Assembly (NCBI RefSeq): GCF_000292345.1
Contig: NZ_ALOU01000069.1
Span: 1-64,000, forward strand
Source of the DNA: Cupriavidus sp. BIS7
GTDB lineage: Bacteria > Pseudomonadota > Gammaproteobacteria > Burkholderiales > Burkholderiaceae
Direction: 5' to 3'
DNA: 64,000 nucleotides
The notes beneath the pieces are model-generated. The model was not told the DNA's origin. It made no database searches and was given only the letters and a program-made list of their open reading frames with translations. The translations under genes and the position numbers were made by a program. Of this stretch, positions 36,057 through 45,252 are shown in pieces (the stretch's first letter is position 1; each line of letters begins with the position of its first letter).

Positions 36057-39000
36057 ATGAAGATCATCCATCGCCTGTTGCCAGCCTGCGCCCTGCTCGC
36101 CAGCGCGCTGCTGCATGCCGCAACGAGTACCGTGCCAACCGTGTCGATCGCGAACACGCCACTGTACGGCCAGTCACAGAACATCCACCCCAACCTGATG
36201 CTGACGCTGTCCGTGGAGTTTCCGACCACGGGCGCCGCCTACCGTGGCGGCTACACCAGCTCGACGGCGTACCTGGGCTACTTCAACAACACGAAGTGCT
36301 ACGACTACGACGCCACGAACGGCTACTTCAAGATCAACGGCAACGCCACAAGCGACACGCACGAATGCGGCGGCAACTTCAGCGGCAATTTCATGAACTG
36401 GGCGGCCTCGTCAGCCATTGACGAGCTGCGGATGGCCATGACAGGCGGCGACCGAGTCACGGACACCCGCACGCAAACCGTGCTGCAACGCGCGCTGTTA
36501 CGCGGCGACTTCTTCAAGAACGGCAGCTACTTCCCGCTCAAGTCCATCAACGGCCAGAACGGGAGCAGCGCACCCAACAAGGTCACCCCGTTCAAGTACA
36601 ACGCGCTTGTCATGGCGTCGTGCGGCAACCACATCTTCTTCTCGGATGCCGATGATTCCAAGGCCAGTTGCTCGAGCCTTGGCAAGTACGCGGACGTCAC
36701 GAACTCCAAGGGTGCTGTCACCGAACGCCGCGGCTACCGCGTGCAGGTGCAGGTTTGTGACGCCAACGAAGCCACCACCCGCACCGACCTCTGCTACAGC
36801 TACGACGGCACCAACTACAAGCCTGTCGGCGAAATGCAGCGCAACGCGGACCGCATGCGCTTCGCAGCCTTTGGCTACCTCAACGACGGCACCAATAATT
36901 CGAACCAGGCCCAGAACGAGCGCTATGGCGGCGTGTTGCGTGCCCCAATGAAGTATCTGGGCGACAACGCGGTCAATACGTCGTTGAACCTGATCCCAAA
37001 CGCCGCCAAGGAATGGGATGCCTACGGCGTGCTGGTAACGAACCCGCTGAACGACCCGACCTACCCCAACAGTGGCGTCATCAACTACCTGAACAAGTTC
37101 GGCCGGACGATGACGGCGAGCATGGGCACGCCCACCGACAATCCGCTCGGCAACTACAAGACGTACGACCCGATCAGCGAACTGTTCTACGAGAGCATCC
37201 GCTATCTTCAGTTCCACCCCGACGGCCCCACCCCGGAAGCGGTCAGCGGCATTACAACTGCCTACGCTGACAACTTTGCGGTGTATTCGAAGTGGGACGC
37301 CGATCCGATGATCAACAAGTGCCAGCCCAACTACGTGCTGACGATTGGCGACATCAACACTCACCAGGACCACTACATCCCGGGCAACTCGATCACGGGC
37401 CAGGGTGATCCGGCACGCGCGGCCGACACATGGAGTGGCTTCAACGTGATGGACTGGACCAACAAGGTTGGCGCCCTGGAAACCAACACGCCGGCAGCCG
37501 GCAACGCGAATCCGCTCAACTCGTCCTTCACGAACCTTGGCAGCAAGAATCACCCGACGTCGAACTGGTCCACCTACTACATCGCCGGCATTGCCTACTG
37601 GGCACACACCTATGGGTTCCGCCCGAACATGCCGGATGCCCGCGTGACCACGTTCGGTATCGACGTGAACGAAAACGGCAATGGCACCGTCGGGTCCACC
37701 CAGACACAGAGCCAGATCTACCTGGCCGCCAAGTATGGCGGCTTCAACGACAAGAACAAGGACGGCAACCCCTTCAAGACACTGGGCCCCAACAATACAA
37801 CGATCACCGACGACTCCGAATGGGTGGCCTCAAACTCCACTGTTCCCGCGAACTGGTTCCTGGCCAGCCAGCCGGCTCAGATGATCGCCGCGATCAAGAA
37901 TATCTTCACGCAGATCACGAGTTCGGCGGGCACGCTGTCCGGCATTGCATTGAGCAGCAACCGGATCGTGCAGAGCGGCTACGTCTACACACCGAGCTTC
38001 GACCAGCAGTGGAACGGCAAGCTCACGGCCTTCCCGCTTGTCAAGGATGCCAGCGGCAACATCGTGGTGTCATCGGCGGCGGCATGGGAGGCCGGAGCAA
38101 AGCTTGCGGGCCGCAGTTATTCGACGCGCTCCATCTTCACGCTGAAGAGCGACACTGGCGCGGGCATTCCCTTCGCCTGGAATAGCCTTGCCAAGGCGCA
38201 ACAGAACGCGCTGAACCTCAACCCCGGCACGAACAGCAGTGACAACCTCGGCCAGCAGCGCGTGGCGTACCTGTCCGGCGACCGCAGCCAGGAAGCCGAC
38301 AGCCAGGGCAACGGCGGCATTTTCCGCGGGCGCAAGACAGTCTTCGGGGACATCATCAATTCCGGCCCGGCCTACGTGGGCGCTCCGTCGTCCGGCCGTT
38401 CCGGCACAGGTTACTCGACGTTCCTCTCCACATACTCGACGCGCACGCCGATGGTGTACGTCGGCGCGAACGACGGCATGCTGCATGGATTCAACGCGAC
38501 CACCGGCGACGAAGTCTTCGCCTACGTACCAAACGCCGTCCTGCCCAACCTCAATCAACTGACCTCCCCCACCTACAACCACATGGCATATGTGGACGCA
38601 ACGCCGGTGGTATCGGAAGCGCAGGTCGGCGGCAACTGGAAATCGGTGCTGACAGGCGGATTCGGCGGTGGTGCCCAGGGCGTCTACGCGCTCGATGTGA
38701 CGGACCCGACTGGCAGCATGAGCGGCGGCCGGTTCAGCGCGTCCAACGTCATCTGGGAATTCACCGACAAGGATGACGCCGACATGGGCAACGTCATGGG
38801 CGCACCGGTCATCGCAAAGCTGCTGACCGGCTATGACACCAACAAGCAGCCCGTCTACCAATGGTTCGTCATCGTCGGCAATGGCCTCAATTCGAACCAG
38901 CCGGATGGCAATGCCAACACCAATGCTCCGGGTGTGTTGTTCATCCTGTCGCTGGACAAGGCCGCTGGCGCCCCATGGTCGCTGAACTCGAACTACTGGA

Positions 39001-39965
39001 AGGTCGTCACGCCGACGCCAAACGCCACGCCGCCCTACACCACGGCCAATGGCCTGAGCACTCCGGCCATGCTGACGTCGGGCAACGGCGCAGCCACGGT
39101 TCTCTATGCGGGCGACCTGCAGGGCAACCTCTGGAAATTCGTCCTCTCGGGCCTGCCGTCCACCTGGAATGGCAATGCCAACGGCGCCCTGCCCCCGTTC
39201 GGCGGCACGCCTGCCAAGCCGATGTTCGTGGCCACGACGCCAAAAACAGCCGGCAGCGTGCGCCAGCCGATCACGATGCAACCGCAGGTGGTCTACGCGC
39301 CGGGTGGTTACATGGTGCTGTTCGGCACGGGCAAGTACTACGAGCTTGCGGACACCAACACGAATTCCACGCAGGGCAATTCCTTCTACGGCGTCTATGA
39401 CGGTGGTGGCACGAACTACGTCACGGATCGCAGTCAGCTGAACCAGCTCACACTGAGCTCGTACGATAGCGGCAAGTCGATTCAGTTTACCGGAAGCGCC
39501 ACGTCGCCCGGCTATACGTCTCCGCGCAAGCCGGGCTGGGTCATGGACTTCATCGACCCGAGCGAGCGGCAGATTACCTCGGCTGCCGTAGCGAACGGCA
39601 AGGTGTACTTCAACTCGATCTACACCACGGCGGTCTCCTGCGATACGGGAGGCGGCAGTCGAAGCTACGCGGTGAACGTGCTCACCGGCATGCCAACCAT
39701 CGGTATTCCCGGTGGGCCGTCCGATGTCGCCGTCACAGGCAACCTGTCGACGACCGGCCTGCTCGGCGCGCCCATCGTCATCATTACAAGCGTGGCCGTG
39801 GGTGACCGCGGGTCCGTGGGCGGCATTGGGCAAACCACGACAACGCAGATCCTCAGTTCCAGCACCTCGGGGGCATTGACGGCTTCGGCGCCCGTGAACT
39901 CGTCGTCGCGCCCGGGCCGCATCAACTGGCGCGAGGTCCGCAACTTCAAGGTTTCGTCGAACTGA
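36057..39965 (+). CDS. pilY1: PilY1 tip adhesin (copy 1)
   Basis: A large secreted protein found at the tip of type IV pili, acting in adhesion and surface sensing. The 1302-residue protein has a signal peptide (1-22, ending LHA), a long N-terminal part (about 60-680) with the betaproteobacterial segment NFMNWAASSAIDELRMAM, and a C-terminal beta-propeller-like PilC domain (about 755-1230) beginning near KTVFGDIINSGPAYVG. It ends RPGRINWREVRNF. It is the fourth gene of the first minor-pilin operon and is full length for the family. Confidence 0.94.
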   Translation: MKIIHRLLPACALLASALLHAATSTVPTVSIANTPLYGQSQNIHPNLMLTLSVEFPTTGAAYRGGYTSSTAYLGYFNNTKCYDYDATNGYFKINGNATSDTHECGGNFSGNFMNWAASSAIDELRMAMTGGDRVTDTRTQTVLQRALLRGDFFKNGSYFPLKSINGQNGSSAPNKVTPFKYNALVMASCGNHIFFSDADDSKASCSSLGKYADVTNSKGAVTERRGYRVQVQVCDANEATTRTDLCYSYDGTNYKPVGEMQRNADRMRFAAFGYLNDGTNNSNQAQNERYGGVLRAPMKYLGDNAVNTSLNLIPNAAKEWDAYGVLVTNPLNDPTYPNSGVINYLNKFGRTMTASMGTPTDNPLGNYKTYDPISELFYESIRYLQFHPDGPTPEAVSGITTAYADNFAVYSKWDADPMINKCQPNYVLTIGDINTHQDHYIPGNSITGQGDPARAADTWSGFNVMDWTNKVGALETNTPAAGNANPLNSSFTNLGSKNHPTSNWSTYYIAGIAYWAHTYGFRPNMPDARVTTFGIDVNENGNGTVGSTQTQSQIYLAAKYGGFNDKNKDGNPFKTLGPNNTTITDDSEWVASNSTVPANWFLASQPAQMIAAIKNIFTQITSSAGTLSGIALSSNRIVQSGYVYTPSFDQQWNGKLTAFPLVKDASGNIVVSSAAAWEAGAKLAGRSYSTRSIFTLKSDTGAGIPFAWNSLAKAQQNALNLNPGTNSSDNLGQQRVAYLSGDRSQEADSQGNGGIFRGRKTVFGDIINSGPAYVGAPSSGRSGTGYSTFLSTYSTRTPMVYVGANDGMLHGFNATTGDEVFAYVPNAVLPNLNQLTSPTYNHMAYVDATPVVSEAQVGGNWKSVLTGGFGGGAQGVYALDVTDPTGSMSGGRFSASNVIWEFTDKDDADMGNVMGAPVIAKLLTGYDTNKQPVYQWFVIVGNGLNSNQPDGNANTNAPGVLFILSLDKAAGAPWSLNSNYWKVVTPTPNATPPYTTANGLSTPAMLTSGNGAATVLYAGDLQGNLWKFVLSGLPSTWNGNANGALPPFGGTPAKPMFVATTPKTAGSVRQPITMQPQVVYAPGGYMVLFGTGKYYELADTNTNSTQGNSFYGVYDGGGTNYVTDRSQLNQLTLSSYDSGKSIQFTGSATSPGYTSPRKPGWVMDFIDPSERQITSAAVANGKVYFNSIYTTAVSCDTGGGSRSYAVNVLTGMPTIGIPGGPSDVAVTGNLSTTGLLGAPIVIITSVAVGDRGSVGGIGQTTTTQILSSSTSGALTASAPVNSSSRPGRINWREVRNFKVSSN

Positions 39966-39967
39966 CC

Positions 39968-40435
39968 ATGACATCCGCCATGAAACGTACCCTTCGACAC
40001 CGCTCTGCCGGCTATACACTGACCGAGCTGATGATCACAGTCACCATCGTGGCCATCCTGGCCTCGGTGGCCTATCCGTCTTATCAGCAGTTCGTTCTCA
40101 AGGGCCGGCGCGCTGAGGCGAAAGCTGCCTTGATGGACGACATGCAGCTATTCGAGCGCCACTTCTCGCAGGTCAACACGTACAACGTGTCAAGCGCCAC
40201 GAACACCACGTGGACCGGCTACAAGACCTGGTCCGGCGACAACGCCAACAGCGGCTTCTACACCATCGCGGCCAACACCCAGTGCGGCAGCGGCAATGGC
40301 CAGTGCGTGGAACTGCAGGCCCGCCCCAACCGGGGAGACGCGATGTGCGGCACGCTGGTGCTACGCAGTACCGGCGAGAAGTTCAACATTCTTGCCGGCA
40401 CTACTGCCTACGTGAACACCCCCAACTGCTGGTGA
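39968..40435 (+). CDS. pilE: Type IV pilin PilE-like minor pilin (copy 1)
   Basis: A 155-residue pilin. SAGYTLTELMITVTIVAILASVAYPSYQ has Gly/Tyr cleavage and Glu +5. The C-terminal cysteines (Cys in NTQCGSG, GQCVE, DAMCG and the final CW) resemble the disulfide loop of PilE. The usual start is ATG 39968, two bases after the pilY1 stop; an in-frame ATG at 39980 is an alternative. As the PilE of a minor-pilin cluster it is probably not the main pilin. Confidence 0.9.
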   Translation: MTSAMKRTLRHRSAGYTLTELMITVTIVAILASVAYPSYQQFVLKGRRAEAKAALMDDMQLFERHFSQVNTYNVSSATNTTWTGYKTWSGDNANSGFYTIAANTQCGSGNGQCVELQARPNRGDAMCGTLVLRSTGEKFNILAGTTAYVNTPNCW

Positions 40436-40440
40436 TCCCC

Positions 40441-41007
40441 ATGCGCACACCTGCCTGCCCTTCAATGCGACCACGCGGCTTCACGCTGCTGGAGATGCTC
40501 GCAACCATCGCGGTTGCCGGTGTGCTGATCAGCATTGCGGTACCGAACATGTCCAGCTTCCTGCGCAGCCAGCAGGTGACCACCGCCGCAGACGGCCTGA
40601 ACTCGGCCGTGGCACAGGCGCGCACGATTGCGGCCGCCAGCAACAGCTACGTGAGCGTGGCGGCGATCGGCGGCGACTGGCGCAACGGTTGGCAGGTCTT
40701 CAAGGAAGGGGGGACGCCAGATGGCGCATACGCTCCCGGGACCGATACGCTGATCGCACAGCACGATCAACTGCCGCCCGGCATCGCCGTCACGTCGGCA
40801 ACGGTCCCGCCAGGGCTTGGCTACGTCTCGTTCTCGCCGGTCGGCTACTCGCAGACTGTTCCGGCCAAGACGCAGATGTCGATGACCGTCGGCTTCCAGC
40901 TCGACCAGAACAGCCGCGTCGTGGATATCAACCTGCTCGGCCGGGCGCGCGTGTGCAATCCGAATCGCGAAGGCGACACGTGCGCCATGCCAGCGGCCAC
41001 GCCCTGA
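40441..41007 (+). CDS. fimT: GspH/FimT family pseudopilin (copy 1)
   Basis: A 188-residue FimT-type minor pilin, last gene of the first cluster. RGFTLLEMLATIAVAGVLISIAVPN shows the cleavage site and Glu +5. The GspH-like domain contains LNSAVAQARTIAAASNSYV and ends in the typical GRARVCN segment. In related bacteria FimT binds DNA during natural transformation. Start ATG 40441 lies five bases after the pilE stop. Confidence 0.9.
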   Translation: MRTPACPSMRPRGFTLLEMLATIAVAGVLISIAVPNMSSFLRSQQVTTAADGLNSAVAQARTIAAASNSYVSVAAIGGDWRNGWQVFKEGGTPDGAYAPGTDTLIAQHDQLPPGIAVTSATVPPGLGYVSFSPVGYSQTVPAKTQMSMTVGFQLDQNSRVVDINLLGRARVCNPNREGDTCAMPAATP

Positions 41008-41142
41008 GGCTTCCGATACTCACACCGAAGTTTCCCACCCCCCAGTCGGAAACACACTGACACCACTCCTCCAGATTCGGACACGTTTTAGCGTCCATCA
41101 GGCGGCTATCGTGGCCATCCGTTCCAACCGAACCGATGCGCC

Positions 41143-41574
41143 ATGGCCGCTTTCCGTCATCCCTTCAGTCGTCCCTTCTGTCATCCCTTTCCTGCTCCTG
41201 CTGCACCCTCGCGCGGCTACGTCCTGTTCGAGGCATTGATCAGCCTGGCCGTCATCGGACTAGGGGCCTTGCCGCTGGCGATGCTGGGCACGGTCTGGCT
41301 GCGCTGGACCAACGAGCAGGAACGTCTGACCGCCGCGTTGTGGATGGCCGCCGAGCAGGCCGAAGTTGGCGACTTTGTCGAGGCTGGCGCGTTTTCGTTG
41401 CCGCTGATCAGCGGTGAGGCCAGTCTGGTTTCGCGCTGTCAGACGGCCAGCGCGGATGGAGCCTGCATACCCGGCAACCGACTTGCGGTGGCAGTCGTTG
41501 AACGTCGCGCGGCAGAAGACGTACCCGGCATCGCGGCACTGCCCGCGCGCGTGGCGCTATGGGTGACACCGTGA
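41143..41574 (+). CDS. PilV-like minor pilin (copy 2, diverged)
   Basis: A 143-residue pilin-like protein, first gene of the second cluster. The prepilin site SRGYVLFEALISLAVIGLGALPLAML has Gly/Tyr cleavage and Glu +5. It is shorter than copy 1 (143 against 208). The leader before the cleavage site is long and contains three 12-base repeats (41155-41190). Starting further downstream is possible but no good ATG is available. The 135-base gap after fimT copy 1 may hold its own promoter. Confidence 0.82.
   Translation: MAAFRHPFSRPFCHPFPAPAAPSRGYVLFEALISLAVIGLGALPLAMLGTVWLRWTNEQERLTAALWMAAEQAEVGDFVEAGAFSLPLISGEASLVSRCQTASADGACIPGNRLAVAVVERRAAEDVPGIAALPARVALWVTP
41155..41190 (+). repeat. Three 12-base tandem repeats in the PilV2 leader
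   Basis: Units at 41155-41166, 41167-41178 and 41179-41190 follow the pattern NGT-CRT-CCC-TTY and encode (R/S/C)-(H/R)-P-F blocks. They lie in the leader peptide before the prepilin cleavage site, so the mature pilin would not contain them. Confidence 0.7.
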
Positions 41575-42410
41575 AGCCGGCACGACGCCATCACGGCTTT
41601 ACGTTGACTGGCACGATGGTCGGCGTGGCACTGGGCATGACTGCGATGCTTGCCGCCTTCGCTACGTGGCAGGTCATGCGGGACGCCTATGCCAGCGTTG
41701 CGGACAGCATCGAGTTGGAAGAACGCGGCCAGCGTGCGCTGGCCATCGTCGCCCATGCCGTGCGTCAGGCGGGCTGGGTTCCGGCTCAGGTGGCACTGGC
41801 AGCCGCACACCCGGCCCCGGTTGCGCCGATGGAAGGCCGCGACGATTGTGGTGCCCCTTACATCGACGGCACGCTCCACTGCGGACGAAGCGGCTTCCGT
41901 GGCAGCGATGCGCTGCTCGTACGCTTCTCCGGCAGCGGACGGGTGGTCGACCCCACCATGGCTGATGGCACGATGACCGACTGCAGCGGCTATCCGCTGC
42001 CCGCAAAGGCCGTCGTCGCCACCGACGCCCTGCCACCGCACCATGCGGCGACAAACCTGTTCTATATCGGCACCGGCAGCGACGGCGTGCCCCAGTTGCT
42101 GTGCCGCTATCCGCGCCGCGTGGGCAGCCGCGTGCAGTCCACCACGTACACGTCCGGCACATTGGTGCGTGGCGTTGAATCGATGCAACTGCGCTTCGGC
42201 ATGGACAACGATGGCGGCGTGGAATTCCTGGATGAGCAGGCGGCTGCTGCGCAGCAAGATGACGCAATCTGGCATCGCGTGAACGTGGTGCAGATCACGC
42301 TTGTTCTCCGTGGCCAGCGCCCCACGACCGACCGCGAAACGAGGCGCCGCGTCTTCGCCACCACAGTCCGGCTACGCAATCCCTCACCATGCCGGGTGGC
42401 CACATGTTGA
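41559..42410 (+). CDS. PilW-like minor pilin (copy 2, no Glu+5)
   Basis: A 283-residue PilW-type protein. The site HHGFTLTGTMVGVALGMTAML has Gly/Phe cleavage but Gly at +5 where PilW normally has Glu. The globular part retains PilW features, including the C-terminal VVQITLVLRG and TTVRLRN segments. It overlaps the previous gene by 16 bases from ATG 41559; a GTG at 41571 overlapping the stop (GTGA) is an alternative start. Position and C-terminus, not overall identity, support the name. Confidence 0.8.
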   Translation: MGDTVKPARRHHGFTLTGTMVGVALGMTAMLAAFATWQVMRDAYASVADSIELEERGQRALAIVAHAVRQAGWVPAQVALAAAHPAPVAPMEGRDDCGAPYIDGTLHCGRSGFRGSDALLVRFSGSGRVVDPTMADGTMTDCSGYPLPAKAVVATDALPPHHAATNLFYIGTGSDGVPQLLCRYPRRVGSRVQSTTYTSGTLVRGVESMQLRFGMDNDGGVEFLDEQAAAAQQDDAIWHRVNVVQITLVLRGQRPTTDRETRRRVFATTVRLRNPSPCRVATC

Positions 42411-42964
42411 TCGCACGACAGCAATCCGGCGCAGCGCTGCTCGCGTTTCTGGGCACGTTGATGCTGGTGATGGGCGCCATCAGTGTGGCTGCCATGCACC
42501 ACCTATTCGCCGGACGAGCCATGACCAGCCAGTGGCTCGACCGCGAGATTGCCTTTCGATCCGCCGAAGTGGCGCTGCTTGATGCGGAGGCGGATCTGAT
42601 CGCTGCAACCACCAACAACGGCGGTGCACGGCTAGCCTCGTGGCCACATCCGGGCACCTGCGGCACGGGGCCGCGACTTGGCCTTTGCCGGGCCGATGGC
42701 GACAGGGCGGCCTGGCTGCCGTGGCTCGACGGCGATACGCCAGACAGCGCCGGCATTGCGCTCGGCACGTTCACCGGCGCCGCCATGCCCACGCTGCCGG
42801 ATGGCGTGATCGGCGCAACCATGCCACCGCGTTACCTGATCGAAGTGCTTGAAAACCACACCGGCATGTTGGCCGACATGTGGCCACGCTTCCGCATTAC
42901 GGCCGTTGGCCTGGGGCGCGACACCAGCGTGCGCGTGCTGCTGCAAACGGAGTTCCAGCCGTGA
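42389..42964 (+). CDS. PilX-like minor pilin (copy 2)
   Basis: A 191-residue PilX-type protein. QQSGAALLAFLGTLMLVMGAISV is the hydrophobic stalk with no Glu +5, as usual for PilX. The segment FRSAEVALLDAEADLIAA corresponds to the AAEAALRDAELDIQ helix of copy 1. It overlaps pilW2 by 22 bases from ATG 42389, or by 7 from ATG 42404. The next gene starts at a GTG overlapping its stop. Confidence 0.8.
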   Translation: MPGGHMLIARQQSGAALLAFLGTLMLVMGAISVAAMHHLFAGRAMTSQWLDREIAFRSAEVALLDAEADLIAATTNNGGARLASWPHPGTCGTGPRLGLCRADGDRAAWLPWLDGDTPDSAGIALGTFTGAAMPTLPDGVIGATMPPRYLIEVLENHTGMLADMWPRFRITAVGLGRDTSVRVLLQTEFQP

Positions 42965-44790
42965 TCCAGCACGAATCCTGCCGCAGATGCGTTTTGACGC
43001 TGATCCTGTTCCTGTTCGCGGGGCTGGCCCCCGTATCGTCTGCATACGGTGCCGACGCCGGTCAACTGCCGCTTGGCTACCGAATGTCGGCGGGCGCCTT
43101 TCCCTGGACAGGCCGGCTCCACGCACTCGCCTTCCGCACTGCCGGCCTCCATGTATCGGCGGCGCTCACGCAATGGGAAGCCGGCTCCTTGCTCGACCGG
43201 CGCGATATCCAGTCCCGCAGGCTGTACCTTGGCGGCGAACGCCTTGCGCCGCTGCACTGGCATGCCATTGATGCCCACGCGCAGGACATACTGAACGGCC
43301 CCGAGCCCACCGGAAACGGCGGCGCACGGCTCGCGTGGCTGCGAGGGTCCCGCTCTGACCCCACGCTGCGGCAGCGGGATACGCGCCTGGCCAGCAGCAC
43401 CGGCGCCAAGGTGCGCGTCGTACCGCCGCCCGCGTGGCTGCCGATGCAAGCGGGGCACACGGCCTTTCGCCAGAAGCACGCCCGTCGTCGCACCGCTGTG
43501 TGGATCGGCACGCGCGACGGCATCGTGCACGGCTTCGATGCGGTGACGGGCGACGAACTCGCGGGCTTTCTGCCCCGCGCCATGCTGCCCGGCGCCGCGG
43601 CGCTAACCGCACCGCAGGGCGCCACACCATCACTGCCCTGCCCTCGCCCGGAAAGCATGGATGCCGATCCATCGGGCACCTGGAGAACGCTGCTTCTGTG
43701 CAGCGTGCCGGCAACGCAAGCGCAGACGGCTGCCATATTCGTGCTCGATGTTTCGTCACCGGATGGCGATACGCCAATCGGCCTGATGATGGAGGTATCG
43801 GCCACCGACGCGTTGCCGCTCACTGGCGCCGGCCCCATCCGCGCAGCCTTGTGGATTGAACAAGACGTACGACGCTGGGCGGCCGTCACCATTCTTGCGC
43901 CGGTACCGGATATCGGCACGCGTGCCGGCCTGGCGTTGCTGCCGCTCGACCGCCCCGTAGCGGCGTGGTACCCATCCGGCGCCATCATTCGGCTGCTGCT
44001 GCCAGACGCCGGATGTGGTGCGGACAGATCCACCACCCGGCTGCTGGCCACTACCGTCGATGCCGATGCGAGTGGCCGTGCCCGGGCCGCCTATGCAACA
44101 GACGACCAGGGCAGGCTCTGGCGATTCGGACTCGAACACCTCGGCACCGGCAACGCGGCAAACCCTGCCGCATGCCTCCATCGGCAAGGCCGCGGTGCCA
44201 GCGCGGAACCTCCCGTCATCGTGCACACGGCTACGGGACCATTCATCGTCTACGCAAGCGGCAGCGAGCTATCCGCGATTCCGGATCGCCGCCGCGCGCA
44301 AGGCGCTCCGTCCCGGATCGACGCTGTCGCAGCAGGTGGCGGCGTTGTGCTGCACAGGAGCCGACAGCAAGGCGACACAGCCGCGAATGGCTGGACGCTG
44401 GCGCTCCCACATCCTGACGAATCGATTACGAACCTTGAGATGGCCGGCCCCGTGCACCTGCACTTCACTACCGTGACGCCCGACGGCCGTGCCCGCAGCT
44501 ACCTGATCGATGCCGCGAGCGGGGAATCGGCCACGCTGACAGGGCCGGATGGCTTGCCAACACCTGCCGTCACCGGCTTGCCGTTCGACGACCGGTTCGG
44601 TGCGCCAGTTACCGTCATGTCTTCCGTCCTGGCGGGCAACCCCACAGAGGCCGGCAGGATGGCCCGCGACATATTCGAAGTGAGCCTGTGGCGCATTGAC
44701 GGCGATACGGCTTATCTCCTGCAGCAGGCACGGCTGAGCCGCCGCCGTGGCCGGCTTGGCTGGCGCGAACTGATCCGGACGAATCCATGA
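42961..44790 (+). CDS. Truncated PilY1-like protein (copy 2)
   Basis: A 609-residue protein with a signal peptide (about 1-32) and a C-terminal region matching the propeller-like part of PilY1: AVWIGTRDGIVHGFDAVTGDEL parallels MVYVGANDGMLHGFNATTGDEV in copy 1. Its end GRLGWREL parallels GRINWREV. The N-terminal 600 or so residues of a normal PilY1 are absent. The start is a GTG at 42961 overlapping the pilX2 stop (GTGA). It overlaps the next pilin by four bases. The frame is open throughout, so it is not an obvious pseudogene. Confidence 0.8.
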   Translation: MIQHESCRRCVLTLILFLFAGLAPVSSAYGADAGQLPLGYRMSAGAFPWTGRLHALAFRTAGLHVSAALTQWEAGSLLDRRDIQSRRLYLGGERLAPLHWHAIDAHAQDILNGPEPTGNGGARLAWLRGSRSDPTLRQRDTRLASSTGAKVRVVPPPAWLPMQAGHTAFRQKHARRRTAVWIGTRDGIVHGFDAVTGDELAGFLPRAMLPGAAALTAPQGATPSLPCPRPESMDADPSGTWRTLLLCSVPATQAQTAAIFVLDVSSPDGDTPIGLMMEVSATDALPLTGAGPIRAALWIEQDVRRWAAVTILAPVPDIGTRAGLALLPLDRPVAAWYPSGAIIRLLLPDAGCGADRSTTRLLATTVDADASGRARAAYATDDQGRLWRFGLEHLGTGNAANPAACLHRQGRGASAEPPVIVHTATGPFIVYASGSELSAIPDRRRAQGAPSRIDAVAAGGGVVLHRSRQQGDTAANGWTLALPHPDESITNLEMAGPVHLHFTTVTPDGRARSYLIDAASGESATLTGPDGLPTPAVTGLPFDDRFGAPVTVMSSVLAGNPTEAGRMARDIFEVSLWRIDGDTAYLLQQARLSRRRGRLGWRELIRTNP

Positions 44791-45251
44791 CGCCGCGCAC
44801 CTTCACCCCCAGACGAAGCGCCAATGGCTTCAGCCTGATCGAATTGCTGGCGGTCACGATGATCGTCGCCATGCTCGCCGTGCTGGCACTCCCGGCGTGG
44901 CAGCGCCATCTGGAACGAGGCTGGCGCATGCAGGCGCGCGCAGAACTGATCTCGGCGATGTTGACGCTGGAACGCCACGCGCTGGCCAACGCATCGTTCG
45001 CCAGCGCGCCCGGCGCCGAAACACCGGCCGGCAGATGGCCCAGACCGGTGCCGCCCCCGCCGGCCCGCACGCGGCACTGGCTGGCCGCCACAAGTTGCTC
45101 GGGCATGGATCTGTCGCGCTGCGTGGAGGTGCGCGCCACACCTGTCCACGCGGACATGCCGTGCGGCACGCTGATCCTGCGCAGCAATGGCGAGTGGCTT
45201 TCCATGCCCATGGCAACCGGCGATACCGCCCCACTGCCAATGGAGTGCTGA
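44787..45251 (+). CDS. PilE-like type IV pilin (copy 2)
   Basis: A 154-residue pilin-like protein. SANGFSLIELLAVTMIVAML has Gly/Phe cleavage and Glu +5. Cys-containing C-terminal segments (TSCSGMDLSRCVEV and ADMPCGTLILRSNGEW) parallel DAMCGTLVLRSTGEKF of copy 1, including the GTLxLRSxGE core. The start overlaps the truncated PilY1 stop (ATGA). Same length as copy 1 (154 against 155). Confidence 0.85.
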   Translation: MTPRTFTPRRSANGFSLIELLAVTMIVAMLAVLALPAWQRHLERGWRMQARAELISAMLTLERHALANASFASAPGAETPAGRWPRPVPPPPARTRHWLAATSCSGMDLSRCVEVRATPVHADMPCGTLILRSNGEWLSMPMATGDTAPLPMEC

Positions 45252-45252
45252 G

